This document shows positions 1-10,851 of a DNA stretch of 64,000 bases, one piece after another. The position numbers and the translations under genes are program-made. The notes beneath the pieces were generated by a model. That model made no database searches and was not told the origin of the DNA. It saw nothing but the letters and a program-made list of their open reading frames with translations. The DNA is from Neofusicoccum parvum. Taxonomy: Eukaryota; Ascomycota; Dothideomycetes; Botryosphaeriales; Botryosphaeriaceae. Location: assembly GCA_020912385.1 (NCBI GenBank), contig CP087216.1, positions 1,736,001-1,800,000 of the forward strand, read 5' to 3'. Position 1 is the stretch's first letter. Each line of letters starts with the position of its first letter.

Positions 1-169
1 GTCGCGCCTCCCGCCCACGGCCTCGCCTGCTCCGCATCGCTCGCTCCTCGCGCTGCCAACCCTCGCCCGCGGCCTCGCCCACGCCGACAACACCACGCCA
101 GGGGCCCTCGCCCGCCGCTGATGCACACCGCACCCCGACGCGGATGATTCCCTCGCCAACGCCGTCTCA

Positions 170-2140
170 ATGGGCAATTCGAGCGGGAAGCCGGTAGTCT
201 TTACCGATGAAGGTGCGTCGCCCAGTCCTCCGCCGCCCACGCAGCGCCGCGATGCAGCCAGCCAGCGCTGCAGCCGCCTGCCCCTCCCACCGCCAGTCCT
301 GCTGACCCCGGCCAGTCAACCTCAACCACTTCCGCCTGCTTCGAGTCGTCGGCAAGGGCGCCTTCGGCAAGGTGCGCATCGTCGAGCGCAAGGACACCGG
401 CCTGACGTTCGCGCTGAAGTACATCCGCAAAGATGAGGGTCCGCCAGTCCCTGCCGCCGCGCTAGACACCCCCATGCTGACGCCGTGTAACAGTTGTGCG
501 GTCCGAGAGCGTGCGCAACATCATTCGAGAGCGCCGGATGCTGGAGCACCTCAACCATCCCTTCCTTTGCAACCTGAGATACAGCTTCCAGGACATTGAG
601 TACCTGTGCGTGCCCCGCCCCGGTGTACTGCCCGCCTGTGCTGATCCCCGCAGGTACATTGTAGTAGATTTAATGAATGGTGGCGACCTGCGCTTCCACA
701 TCTCGCGCAAGACCTTCACCGAGGACGCCGTCCGCTTCTGGATCGCCGAGCTGGGTTGTGCCCTGCGCTACATTCACAAGCAGGGCGTCGTGCACAGAGA
801 CGTCAAGCCCGACAATGTCTTGCTGGACTCGGAGGGACACGTGCATTTGGCCGACTTTGTAAGACACTGCCCTGCCCATGCTCAAAGGCCCGCTGATGCT
901 GACCGTGCAGAACGTCGCCTCCGACTTCACCCCTGCGAAGCCGCTGACAAGCAAATCGGGCACTCTGGCCTACCTTGCCCCCGAAGTCTACGAAGGCAAG
1001 GGTTATTCGTGCGAGGTGGATTGGTGGTCGTTAGGCGTGCTCTTCTACGAGTGCATATACAACAAGGTACGCACTGGGTTGCATGTTTGTCGTTCGCTTG
1101 GATTGTCTAACCCTTACCAGCGGCCCTTTGAAGCCCGCTCGCATGAAGAGCTCTCGCAGAAGATCCAGAAGGCCGAAGTTCCCTACCCGGTCACCAGCCC
1201 TCCCGTTTCCATGCCGTGTTTGCATGCCATAAGCTCGCTGCTCGAGAAGGACAGACGGAAGCGAATCGGCGCCATCAGCTTCGAATCATTCACCGACAAC
1301 CCCTTCTTTCGTCCCCTCGACTTCGAGGCTCTGGAGTACAAGGAGATCGAGCCGGTCTTCACCCCGTCGAGTGACAAGACGAACTTCGATGCCACATACG
1401 ATCTGGAAGAGTTGCTGTTGGAGGAAGCGCCGCTTGAGGCCCGCGCACGGAGGCAAAAACCCCGTGAAGCATTGAAGGAGGATGCAACAGAGCAGGAAAT
1501 CCGGGCGGAGGAGCTGCACAAGATGATTGAGACTCTATTTGAGCCCTTCAATTACACGACTGTGGCAGCAGAGCGCGCGCCAGTTGTTAACCCGGAGGGT
1601 GGCACGCCAACTTCGACAGAGACGCCATCCTCGGAATGGCCGCGCCCCAAGTCTTCGTCCCGGGCCTGCGATGACGGCCATCAGTTAGTACCCACCACCA
1701 CGAACCCTGGCCACCAGCCCCGGAACATCACCCAATCCCGATCCACGACCCAGTCACCCAACGGCTCGCCCCCAATTCCCACCGCCAACCTCGCACCCGT
1801 CACCAGCGAGCCCGGTCAGAACCAAGTCAGCTTCGACCCTAGTGCTGAGCCTGTTTCTTACAGCAGACCGATCAACCGGCAAAGGGGAAGCACACGTAGT
1901 ACTAGCATGGGTGGAGGTGTGCAGGTCGTGCTTAACGAAACTGGTAGCTGGTCAGAGATGGCCAACCAGAGTTCGGCCATGATCACCCCGAAGCCGGACG
2001 TTACCGATCCCAATGCCCAGAAGCCGACGGGGATGCTCGGCTTTTTGAGCCGGAAGAAGGGTAGGGACAGGAGTCCGAAGGCGAAAGAGAAGGGTGTTCT
2101 GGGCAAGGAGGGCGCTAGGGTCGTTATCAGCCAGGGTTGA
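170..2140 (+). CDS. YANK/STK32-type AGC serine/threonine kinase
   Basis: Predicted exons are 170-212, 316-438, 494-605, 654-858, 911-1066 and 1121-2140, giving 552 residues. The start MGNSSGK is a textbook N-myristoylation signal, suggesting membrane attachment. The kinase domain begins near residue 18: glycine loop GKGAFGKV, ATP-binding Lys49 (FALKYI), catalytic HRDVK with Asp142, and APE-type motif LAPEVY. The magnesium motif is DFN (residues 160-162) rather than DFG. That substitution is characteristic of the YANK/STK32 branch, so activity is expected. An intron lies exactly between Phe161 and Asn162. Residues after about 330 are low-complexity and Ser/Pro-rich, ending in a basic tail. The substrate is unknown. 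Family assignment is strong; the first two exons rest on splice-site reading. Confidence 0.88.
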
Positions 2141-4231
2141 AGCTGTACGCAGTACGGTTTCTTCCTTGATATGATTATGAGCGCAAAAGTCACCAGAGAC
2201 GTGAGCACGAGTTTGGATGTGTCTTCTTTCAAATGCTTTTACCTGCAGGGCGTCCAGGCGTAAAACAATTTTTCCGTCAGGGTTTGGTCCGCTACGAGCT
2301 TTCTTTTATTGTCATGAGGAGGGGTTTCTCGAACTCACACAAAGCCGTGGTCTTCCCTTCTGGTGTTGGTGTTTACGGTTCACTTTCATCCAAGGGGAGG
2401 GCCCATTTTGAACCCTTTGAAGATGCCTCTCTGTCTGTTTTTCTCGAATAGTTATTTTTCCTTTCCACTCTCGGGTGTCTATACTCATGTTCAACTAAAG
2501 AGAAGGGATGTGGGATTTTTGATTTATCTCTTTCCACCTCCGCACTACTGTTGCAGCGGTCGAGCTGTTGAGACCGCATTCAACACAAGCAAAGACAATG
2601 CCACCAACGCACACCTAAACCCCCCAAACCTCCACAACTCCATAGCTTAAAACAGAAAGCACGTAAACACAGACACAATTCATACGTAAGATACCAAATC
2701 CAATAAATCGAAACACAGGTTTGATCCAAAGACAAGCGAAAGTTTCTCGGCTGACAAGGCTGCTTTGGGGTTGTGATTGACGTCTTCGCCTCCGCCTCTC
2801 GCTTCCCCCAACCCTCGATCACTCGTGTTCTGCATCCAACACGGGATGTGTCTCGCTTCACTTTCGACCTCATCCCTTTTTTTCTGCCGAAGAACAAATC
2901 TCCGCTCCGCCCGCTCCTTTTCCCGCTCCGCCTGCTCATTGTTCTTCTCTCCCGTCCCCGCAAGATCCCTGAACCCGAACGCACATCAGCCTTACCTATA
3001 CCTCCCGGCACACCTGACCATTCCCACCTCATCAAAAGTCCGTAGCCCCCGTCCCGGGATCGTCTTGTGCGTCGTCTTGGAGATTCCGGCCCCTGACTGC
3101 TGACAGCCGGCACGCTGATGCCGGAAAGTTGCAAGTGCATTGAACCGGGAATAACGGGCACACCCTCACGGGTGTAGGCGAGGGAGGCGGCACAGCGGCT
3201 AACGCGTCACGTTTGATGTCAGTACTTGCGCCGCGTGTGCGTGAAAAGCTCGTGCGCGCGGCTCGGCTTGTCTTGCGGCAGCCCCCACGAAAACAAAACG
3301 AAAAAAAAAGTCGCGATACCAAGCAGGAGGAAAAGATCCCAACCGCAGTATATCCGACCATTTCCCGTGAAGGATTGCAGTGCCTCTGACGGCAGACGGG
3401 GGCCAGGTCACGGATGGTGGCCCGTGTCTTTTTTCCCTCCCACCTAGTTTCCGCGGCATTGACAACGAGAGGCGTGTGCGCAGCCGTCTATTGCGTACGC
3501 CGTACCTACGTACGAGCCGGAGTTCGCTCCAAAGCGGCGGGGAGCCCAAGATGTCAGGCCATCCAAGATTCATACTTTCTCGTCCCCGGGTTGTCGTACG
3601 TAAGTTTTTTTTACGCGCGGATGGGGAAGTGCGGTCAACCCCAGACAAGCCGGGCCTAAGGTGAACACCGGCGAAGTTTTGCTGTTTCGCCGTTGATGCA
3701 CAGCCGTCTTTCTCTTTTTTGCTTCCCTTTCTTGTTTGCCACTCCGGCGGAGAACCAGGGAAATGAACACACGGACGTCTTCTGTCGCTGTCAGGCTTGC
3801 CGCCGGGCACTTTTCTCCAAGCCGTCACAAATACATACCGTCGTCGGAGTGCCCAGTGCATTCCCCACCCTATAGGCAAGGCTGGTACTCTAGGACGCGC
3901 TTTAACGGACGACTAACGAATGCGGAGGTGACGCCATGGCGCTTCGCCCTACTGCATCGAATTGCCCTATCTGGTAGGAGTCGCAGCTGTCCGGCCTGCC
4001 TCTCGGTCCACTCCACCGCGAGCCACGAAGGCTTTCCGGAGCAGCAGGGCGGCCCCGTTCCGCCATGATCCTCCATGTCTTTGCTTGCAGGAGAGCGGCA
4101 CTCCCGCCGGGAAAAGAAAACACGCGCTGCACGTCACCTAGCTCTGCGCCCCCGGCGTCGGATGGCTCCCTCACATCGAACGATAAATCGTACTGTACCG
4201 ACAACGCGCCAACGAGATGACACCAGCGCCG

Positions 4232-4270
4232 GCGCCGACGCTGACGCCAACGCCAACGCCAATTGCCAAC
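4232..4270. repeat. Imperfect GACGCC/AACGCC hexamer repeat
   Basis: Several adjoining copies of a six-base unit with GAC or AAC followed by GCC lie in the gene-free 2.1-6.6 kb region. It is a short microsatellite-like tract with no sign of function. Confidence 0.6.
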
Positions 4271-4550
4271 GGCATGCACGCCGCCCATCGCCGCAACGCG
4301 GAACGGGCGATGGGCGATGGGCAATGGAGGGAATGGCTCCGCCATCCATCCCGCGCGCGCGTCGTTGCGTCCCCACGCGCTTCCCACCACCACCACAACC
4401 ACCCACGCGCTCTCTCGGTCTTCCAGCCGCCGCCCTATACATGACGCACCAGCAAACAGGCAGCAGTGACACCCGGCGCAAATCTCTCTGGCCACCGGCC
4501 TCCAGACCACCCGGCTCAGCCCACAATCCCACGCGTTTTGTGTTTGCCGG

Positions 4551-4574
4551 CCAGCCAGCCAGCCAGCCAGCCAG
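4551..4574. repeat. (CCAG)6 microsatellite
   Basis: Six exact tandem copies of CCAG are followed by degenerate CCAG-like copies. The tract sits in non-coding DNA and is a simple sequence repeat likely to vary between isolates. Confidence 0.85.
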
Positions 4575-5044
4575 CACGCCAGCCATCATCGGCGGCCGGC
4601 CGGCACATGCAAAAAAGCCGCGAGAACCGCAATCATCGCGAGCGTGGGATCTAGCCTTTCCGCTCAGCCCCCCCGGCGGCTGTTACAACAAGCAGGTACC
4701 CAGCAGCCACACCATCCTTCCCCATCCCCACTACGCCTCGTACAGCCTTAGCGCTCGGGAATGCCGAAGGGAACAGGCGGGCGCTCGAGGCGGGAAGCGA
4801 AAGAAAAAAGCAAGGTAGAGGGTTTGCAGCAGGAAGAAAAAAAAGAGGCGTCCGCGTCCCGACGAACCGAGCAGCGCGTGGTACGTATGTACATACCGCC
4901 ACAGCGCCTTCCACTGGCGCATCCGCCCAAGGTGCCCTTTTCTCCTCTCTTTTTTCCGCGGCTACGCTTGAGCGTTAGCAGTCAAGCGCGGGAGCCAGGC
5001 AAGCACGAGAACCCGCGAACCCTTCTTTTCCCTTTTAGCGCGGG

Positions 5045-5080
5045 TTTTGCTTTGCCATGCTTTGCTTTGCTTTGCTTTTG
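5045..5080. repeat. TTTGC pentamer repeat
   Basis: Tandem TTTGC units are interrupted once by a CATGC variant. Immediately downstream (about 5090-5117) is a GC-only direct repeat of a GCGCGGTGCGCGG-like unit. Both lie in the gene-free region. Confidence 0.7.
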
Positions 5081-6580
5081 GGGGAGGAGGCGCGGTGCGC
5101 GGGGCGCGGTGCGCGGGCGGCGCGCCGGCGACGGGCCTGGAGCACTCTCCGCCTCCCCGCGCTAGGCACAGAATTTACATGCACGCCGACCGGAGAAGAA
5201 GGGCTCGACGGCGGGATCACTGAGCACGAAAACCTGGTCGAGCGCGTCCGCCCTATCGACTGCCACCTACCCTGAGAATTGCTCTCCCTCGTGACGAGGC
5301 GGAGGGCGGGCGGGTCGCGGAGAGATTAGAGTAGGGTCTGGGCCAGGCCTTTGCTGTAGGCGCGCGTGCACGTGTGCGTTTGGGCCTGGATCGCGGATGG
5401 GGGCCAGGGCCGGTGGACGTGGTGGCTTGCCCGACGGCGCCAGTGTCACGGCCGCGCTGAGGGAGGGACAGTGCGGATGGGAGGTGGGAAAATAGAGTTG
5501 GAGGCAGGTGAGTGCAGCCGTTGTCTAGGCGTGAGAGTGAGGCGCGTGCGTCTGCTTGCTGGCCCCGTGCTGGCTGGTGGTGTTGATTGGACGTGTTCCG
5601 GGGTTCTGGGAGAGGCCAGAGGAGCATCAAGCAATCACGGGGTGAGGGATGTGCGGCAGTTGGGCAGGCGCGGGATCCCGAGAGTTCGGGTTGGGGAAGC
5701 GAGCGAGCGAGACAGAGCTGGAGAGGACAGTGCGGCGCATGGGTGTTGATTGTGAAGCCCTGCGGTACGGATGTACACGTACGGGGCATACGAGAGGGTG
5801 AGGTGGTCAGCAAGCCGCCAGCAAACAGCACCGGGCCAAGCACGGCGCAAGCGTCTCGAGTTTGCTGGCTGCGCAAATGCCCGAGTGCGTTCGTCTCTCT
5901 CCACCGCGCCCATCATCTCCATTTCCTACTCCATCACCGCCGCGCGCGACCAGAGCTAGTCAGCAGCACCAAACACGGCGCCATTCGACAACGCCCTGAC
6001 GGGCTGAAGCCAGCCCGCAGCCCCTTTCGTCGAGCTCATGCTGCCGCCGTTTCCGACTAATGCTGTCTACGGCAATTGATGAACCGCGCCGGCCCCTCGA
6101 TCGCCCGTCTGCTTGCGGATTTCGGCGCGCTCCAGTGTCCCCTGCCTTCAATGCGCCGGAGTGGCCTCCGCGCCGCCCATTTGCTGGAAGTTGCCTTTCG
6201 GTCCGGTGACACCTGCCCGTCACCTGCAGCCGGTTTGCCGTCTGTCCGCCCGCGCCTCTGACAGGGCTAAGCACTGCCCGCTCCGTCGGCAGCCAGCCGG
6301 CAGCTGTCGAAAGGGATGATGCATCCGACCGAAGCGGGAAGCCCACTCCCCACCCCCGTGCGCTAGGCAAGCAGCCGCCCGAGCCGTGGAGGCCATTCCC
6401 TGTCAAAGCGGCCAGCCGGCCGACGGATGCGGACGAGCAGTGCACTCCACACCATCCACTCTCCGAGCCACCGGTCACGAGTCGTGATGATAATCCATAC
6501 CTACAGCAGTGCAGCAGAAGACCGCAATAGAGTGTCCGCACAACTGACTGAAGCCATGCTCTATGAAATGCCCCCAGCTC

Positions 6581-9418
6581 TCACTGATCTCCCACCCCGC
6601 CATTCCTCCTGAACCTCGCAAAGCGCAGCGAAAACGCAATCAGCACCACCGGGCAGACGCTCACAATCTCGCCCAGCCCCGCAAACGCGGGCGGGATCTT
6701 GAGGCTGGCGCCCTGGCCTGCCCCCGTCTTCACCCACTCGAAGGCGCCCGCGGCCAGGAGCACGGCGAAGAGGTTGTAGACCGCGGCCCATGCGAAGTTG
6801 AACCGCACGCGCCTGACCGCCCGCGCCGACACGTCCATGGCGACGAGGAGCCCGCGCAGGTCCGGCCGCGCGAAGACGACGTCTGCGGCGCTCTTGGCGA
6901 TGTCGGTACCGCTGGCGATGGAGACGCCGATGGTGGCCTGTGTGATGGCGACGGCGTCGTTTGTGCCGTCCCCGAGGAAGAGGACAATGGCCTTGGGATC
7001 TGCGGACTGCAGTTCTGAGACGTAGTTTGCTTTGTCTGCGGGAGAGCAGCGAGAGAGGGCATATGAGGGAGGGATGTTGAGGACGCGTGCGCAGTGCTCG
7101 ACGCTGCGTGAGTCGTCGCCCGAGACGACTGATATGGTGATGTTGCGGTGATGGAGGGCGGATATGACGGCAGCGGTTTCGGGTCGAAGGACGTCGCGCA
7201 GGGCAAAGAGGGCGCAGAGCTCATCGTTGACTGTCACGCCGAAGAGGGTGTAGTCAAGGGAGTGTTGGTAGATGGGTGACTCGATAGATGGAGTAGGAGG
7301 AGAAGTGATCCGGTTGGTGAAGCTGCGGACTTGTCGAGAGGACGCGACACCCAGCCAGTCAATATTGCCAGCTCTGACCACAATCGCTTCTCCGTTGAGC
7401 TTGCCTTCGATACCGCCGCCCACTATGACCTTGGTAGTGTCGTATTCAGTGTACTCGTGAAGTCCTCTTGCGTAGAGGTACTCTGCAACCGCTGCTGCGA
7501 CTGGATGTTTTTGACCAGACACAAGGCCAAGAAGATGCGTCCAAATCTCGACGGTGGGCTTCAGCATGTACGTGTCGGCTATGACTGACATCTTGCCCTC
7601 TGTCAAAGTTCCAGTTTTGTCGACAACGACATGTGTAACATCTTTGGTGGTCTCAATGGCTGATGGTGCTCGGAAGATTACCCCGTGCTTTGCAGAAACC
7701 CCACTGGCAATGACAATGACCATTGGAACAGCAAGACCAATGGCGCAAGGACAAGAAACGATGAGGGTTGCAATGGCGTAGGATATGGCAGCCACAGCGG
7801 CATCTGACCCGCGCTTCTTGTAGGCGTATATGCCGACAATGATCCAGATTACGAAGACAGTGAGGGAAATGGTGATGATGGCGGGGACAAAGTATCCTGC
7901 CACCCTATCGGCGAGAGCTTGAACCTTTGGTTTCGTCAACTCAGCATTATCGACAAGGCTGCCAATTTTGCTGATGCTGTTCTCCCAGGACATTCTGGCA
8001 ACACTGACGTCGATCTGGCCGTCCAAGTTCATCGTGCCCGCTGTCACTTTCGAATCGATGCCTTTGGCTACGGGTCTTGATTCTCCCGTCATCATTGATT
8101 CGTCCACCTGAGAACCGCCGTAGAGAACAATGCCATCTGTAGGAATACGAGTATGTGGCGGGACCCGGAACGTGTCACCGCGTTGGAGCAGACGGACATC
8201 CACCTCTCTGCTACTAGTACGGTTCTTTGAAAGAAGTTGAGCCGTAGGTGCTTGCAACGTCCGAATGGACACAGATTCGGTAGCCTTCTGTCGCGCAAGC
8301 TCGCTCATGTATCGGCCGGCTCGGATGAGTGTGACGAGCATAGTACTGGTCTCAAAGAAGGATCCCTCGGATAACGGATTGCCAGTTCCGTAGAGAGCAA
8401 AGGCCACTACGGAGAAAACGTATGCAGTGGTGGTACTCAGGACGATGAGGAGATCCATGTCGGCCAATTTGGAGTGGAATAGGCTTTTGAAAGCGTTGGG
8501 ATAGAATTCCCAAGCGGACAGCTGGACAGCAGTAGCGAGAAATAGACAAGTGATTTCCTTGATAAACTCATCAACGGGCACTGGCGCCCATGCCAGGACC
8601 ACAACTGGAACTGTGAAGATAAAAGCAACAATAAGATAGATAAGCTCCCTCTGGAGATGCTTTTTCCCAGCGGCCACAGAAGGAGGTAGAGGAATAGGTG
8701 CCAACTCTACATTATCCAGGACCAAGGCTTTCTCCATCAGATCCCGGGGGAAGATTCTCTTTGGGTCGTAGTCAAGTCGCACCTTCGTCTTAGCGTTCTT
8801 GTCCGTCCTCGGGAAGAAAGTGACACCCAGTACACCAGGTGGAGGAGGTCCCCTGAACAGGAGGTCGGGATCATCGAGAAGTATATCCAGGAACTGCCGC
8901 CCGTCTTTCGCTTCGGTGACATGCTTGAACCCATAGGGGGTCGTGTGGCGCAGGTGTTGCAGGACATCTTCAAGAGAGATGGTGTTGACGTCGATGGAGA
9001 ACTGGGCTTGAGAAGTTGCCATGTCTGTATGAATGTCCGTGATTGAGGGTATCTTCTCCAATGCTCTCTGTAGTGCCCTCTCACACCCACTGCACGTCAT
9101 ACCAGAGACGCTGAGCTTGATTTCCGTGTAGGCTGGGTCCCCCTTCTCAATTTCTGAGTCCTGCCTTACAAACAGCGGCATTGGGAGGGACTCGTCGGAA
9201 AAACTGGTACAAGGAACGAAGCACGGTGCTCTGGTCGCGTGTATCTCTCCGTCATGATTGTGGTGGTCGCCATGTCCATGATGGCGACTAATACAACCGC
9301 CGAGTGATTTGCGGGTCTTCTCGACGATGGCATGGCTGTGGTGGCCGGTGTCGACGTCTACGTTAGAAGAATCCGAATCCTCTGTGGTACACGTTCTCCC
9401 CATGCACGCTTTGCCCAT
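6581..9418 (-). CDS. P1B-type heavy-metal (copper/cadmium) transporting ATPase, CrpA/Pca1-like
   Basis: A single exon of 945 residues. The open frame continues upstream to 9457 only through a GTG codon; 9418 is the first ATG and gives MGKACMGRTC. The N-terminus is rich in Cys and His (several His pairs in residues 25-60), then one HMA metal-binding domain with GMTCSGC at 106-112. The metal-site motif CPC is at 556-558, the phosphorylated Asp600 is in DKTGT, and an HP motif (KHPVA) follows. The hinge reads GDGTNDAVAI and the last helix GLGEIVSV, as I recall for fungal CrpA/Pca1 exporters rather than Ccc2 (GDGVNDSPAL, MxxSS). I therefore infer detoxifying efflux at the plasma membrane, not Golgi copper loading. 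A TATA-like stretch lies at 9691-9700. Confidence 0.9.
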   Translation of the reverse strand: MGKACMGRTCTTEDSDSSNVDVDTGHHSHAIVEKTRKSLGGCISRHHGHGDHHNHDGEIHATRAPCFVPCTSFSDESLPMPLFVRQDSEIEKGDPAYTEIKLSVSGMTCSGCERALQRALEKIPSITDIHTDMATSQAQFSIDVNTISLEDVLQHLRHTTPYGFKHVTEAKDGRQFLDILLDDPDLLFRGPPPPGVLGVTFFPRTDKNAKTKVRLDYDPKRIFPRDLMEKALVLDNVELAPIPLPPSVAAGKKHLQRELIYLIVAFIFTVPVVVLAWAPVPVDEFIKEITCLFLATAVQLSAWEFYPNAFKSLFHSKLADMDLLIVLSTTTAYVFSVVAFALYGTGNPLSEGSFFETSTMLVTLIRAGRYMSELARQKATESVSIRTLQAPTAQLLSKNRTSSREVDVRLLQRGDTFRVPPHTRIPTDGIVLYGGSQVDESMMTGESRPVAKGIDSKVTAGTMNLDGQIDVSVARMSWENSISKIGSLVDNAELTKPKVQALADRVAGYFVPAIITISLTVFVIWIIVGIYAYKKRGSDAAVAAISYAIATLIVSCPCAIGLAVPMVIVIASGVSAKHGVIFRAPSAIETTKDVTHVVVDKTGTLTEGKMSVIADTYMLKPTVEIWTHLLGLVSGQKHPVAAAVAEYLYARGLHEYTEYDTTKVIVGGGIEGKLNGEAIVVRAGNIDWLGVASSRQVRSFTNRITSPPTPSIESPIYQHSLDYTLFGVTVNDELCALFALRDVLRPETAAVISALHHRNITISVVSGDDSRSVEHCARVLNIPPSYALSRCSPADKANYVSELQSADPKAIVLFLGDGTNDAVAITQATIGVSIASGTDIAKSAADVVFARPDLRGLLVAMDVSARAVRRVRFNFAWAAVYNLFAVLLAAGAFEWVKTGAGQGASLKIPPAFAGLGEIVSVCPVVLIAFSLRFARFRRNGGVGDQ

Positions 9419-10851
9419 AGTGGCTCTGGTGTCTAGGGCTTGCCGTGGGGCCCTCACAGCCCGAGCAGCTTGATGGGTTCAAGAGGCCGGGGTTGGCACT
9501 TCGGAAAGTCTCTATGAAGGCATGCTTAGTAAAACAAGATCTGCGATTGCTTTTTGGGGTGGGCTTGCCCTTGGTCTGGTCTTGGATCTTAATATCTTTA
9601 TATGACGCGAAGCTGTTGGGAATCAAGGAGGGTTCGAGGAGTCGAGCATAGGACGGCGGAATTGTAAGCCGTCGAAGACCGCGATCTGCAGTATATAAAC
9701 GGAAGCGGCCAACAAACGCCAATTGCAGCACAACGCCTCGGAAGTGGCCCCGACAGGCGGCTGCCGGTCCGTTCTTGCCGAACTTGGTAAATCGTCACAC
9801 GCCGGGCAACGTGGCGGAAGTTGGCCAACAGCTTGTGTGCGCGAAGCTTTGAGCAAAGCCCCCACGCGCATACATAAAACCGGGTCATGCTGATCTAAAA
9901 TAAGGAAATGTTGAAAGTCAACTGCTTGCAGGGTGGCAAAGAGAAGGTTGTTGTCCGGGAAGTCGATGGGGGACCACTGGCGACCCCAGTTTCGTGGAAC
10001 CTTAAGCTGCACGTAACGACGACGCTTCTCAAATGACAAACTGACAGGCTAGCTTTCGAGGATGATTGCTCCGGCTGTTATTGTTGTCCTACTCACCAAC
10101 GGGACAGACTGCACTGGCCATGTCACAGCCCGTGAGGCCAGTCGAGTATTCGAACACAGTAGAACGAGACCACAGCAGGCAGGAGGATAGCAACATGTCG
10201 TGAAAGGATTTCCGGAATACAAAAGCGAACACTCGTGGAAGTGAGGTGACTGGCGTGAACGCACTGGGTCCTCATGAACATGGTGTGCCTCGCCCAGCCG
10301 GGTGAGTGCTTTAACGTGACGCGCAGGGCACCGCGTTGGTGTTATGTTCAGCGTACCGGCTTCAGTGCGCCCACAGCACCCTGATGGCCCAGAACGCGAG
10401 GCGTACGCCGGCTGCGGGGTGAGTTGTCACAGTGATCATGGTGAGGGCGAGGCAGGGCGGAGAAGAGAACGGGGGCGGTTGAAAGAGAGGAGGGAGTGTG
10501 GGTCGCCGGGTAAGTTGCTCCTCGACGCGGTCACATGATCGCGCGGCGCGCGCTGACCGAAACGTCATCAGAGTCGTGAGGCCTGCGCTCGCCATTCACC
10601 CCACTACCGCAACCCGCTTCCCTGCTCCATCGAGCTTGGATTTCCTTCCCGTTCCTGCCATCACCGCGGCGCGTCGAGGGGAGTCGCACGCTCGGCACTC
10701 CACAACTAGACCGCGCCGACTCCCAAAGGATTTCTACGAGACAGCCGCCGGCCATTGTTTCGGCACAGACGAGCTATGTAACGGCATCCGTTGCCTTGTG
10801 CTCGCTGTATACGTATCGCATCCTGCCTTCCAATGATTCCGGCCTGTGGAC
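9419..10851. other. Divergent intergenic region between metal ATPase and RAD4
   Basis: About 1.4 kb upstream of both neighbours. It contains TATATAAA-like sequence at 9691-9700, which reads as a TATA box on either strand and lies about 275 bases from the ATPase ATG. Open frames on the minus strand here (up to 138 codons) start at non-ATG codons and have no recognisable domain. I found no clear metal-response element by eye. Confidence 0.5.

Larger units (their letters stand above)
2141..6580. other. Long intergenic stretch without a convincing gene
   Basis: About 4.4 kb lie between the kinase stop and the ATPase stop. Several open frames of up to 247 codons exist on both strands, but they are Arg/Pro/Ala-rich, overlap one another and show no recognisable domain, which is what GC-rich non-coding DNA produces. 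The first 500 bases are T-rich and probably hold the kinase 3' end. The middle (4.2-5.1 kb) carries short tandem repeats that are listed separately. A non-coding RNA cannot be excluded. Confidence 0.6.

Noticed and set aside
4075..4818. 247-codon plus-strand frame
   Set aside because: It runs through the CCAG microsatellite and hexamer repeats and encodes QPAS-type low complexity. No intron logic or domain is seen.
9419..9457. N-terminal extension of the metal ATPase from a GTG codon
   Set aside because: Fungal nuclear genes start at ATG as a rule, and the first ATG at 9418 gives the expected Cys-rich beginning.
9623..10039. 138-codon minus-strand frame upstream of the metal ATPase
   Set aside because: It starts at TTG, has no domain and covers the likely promoter with its TATA element.
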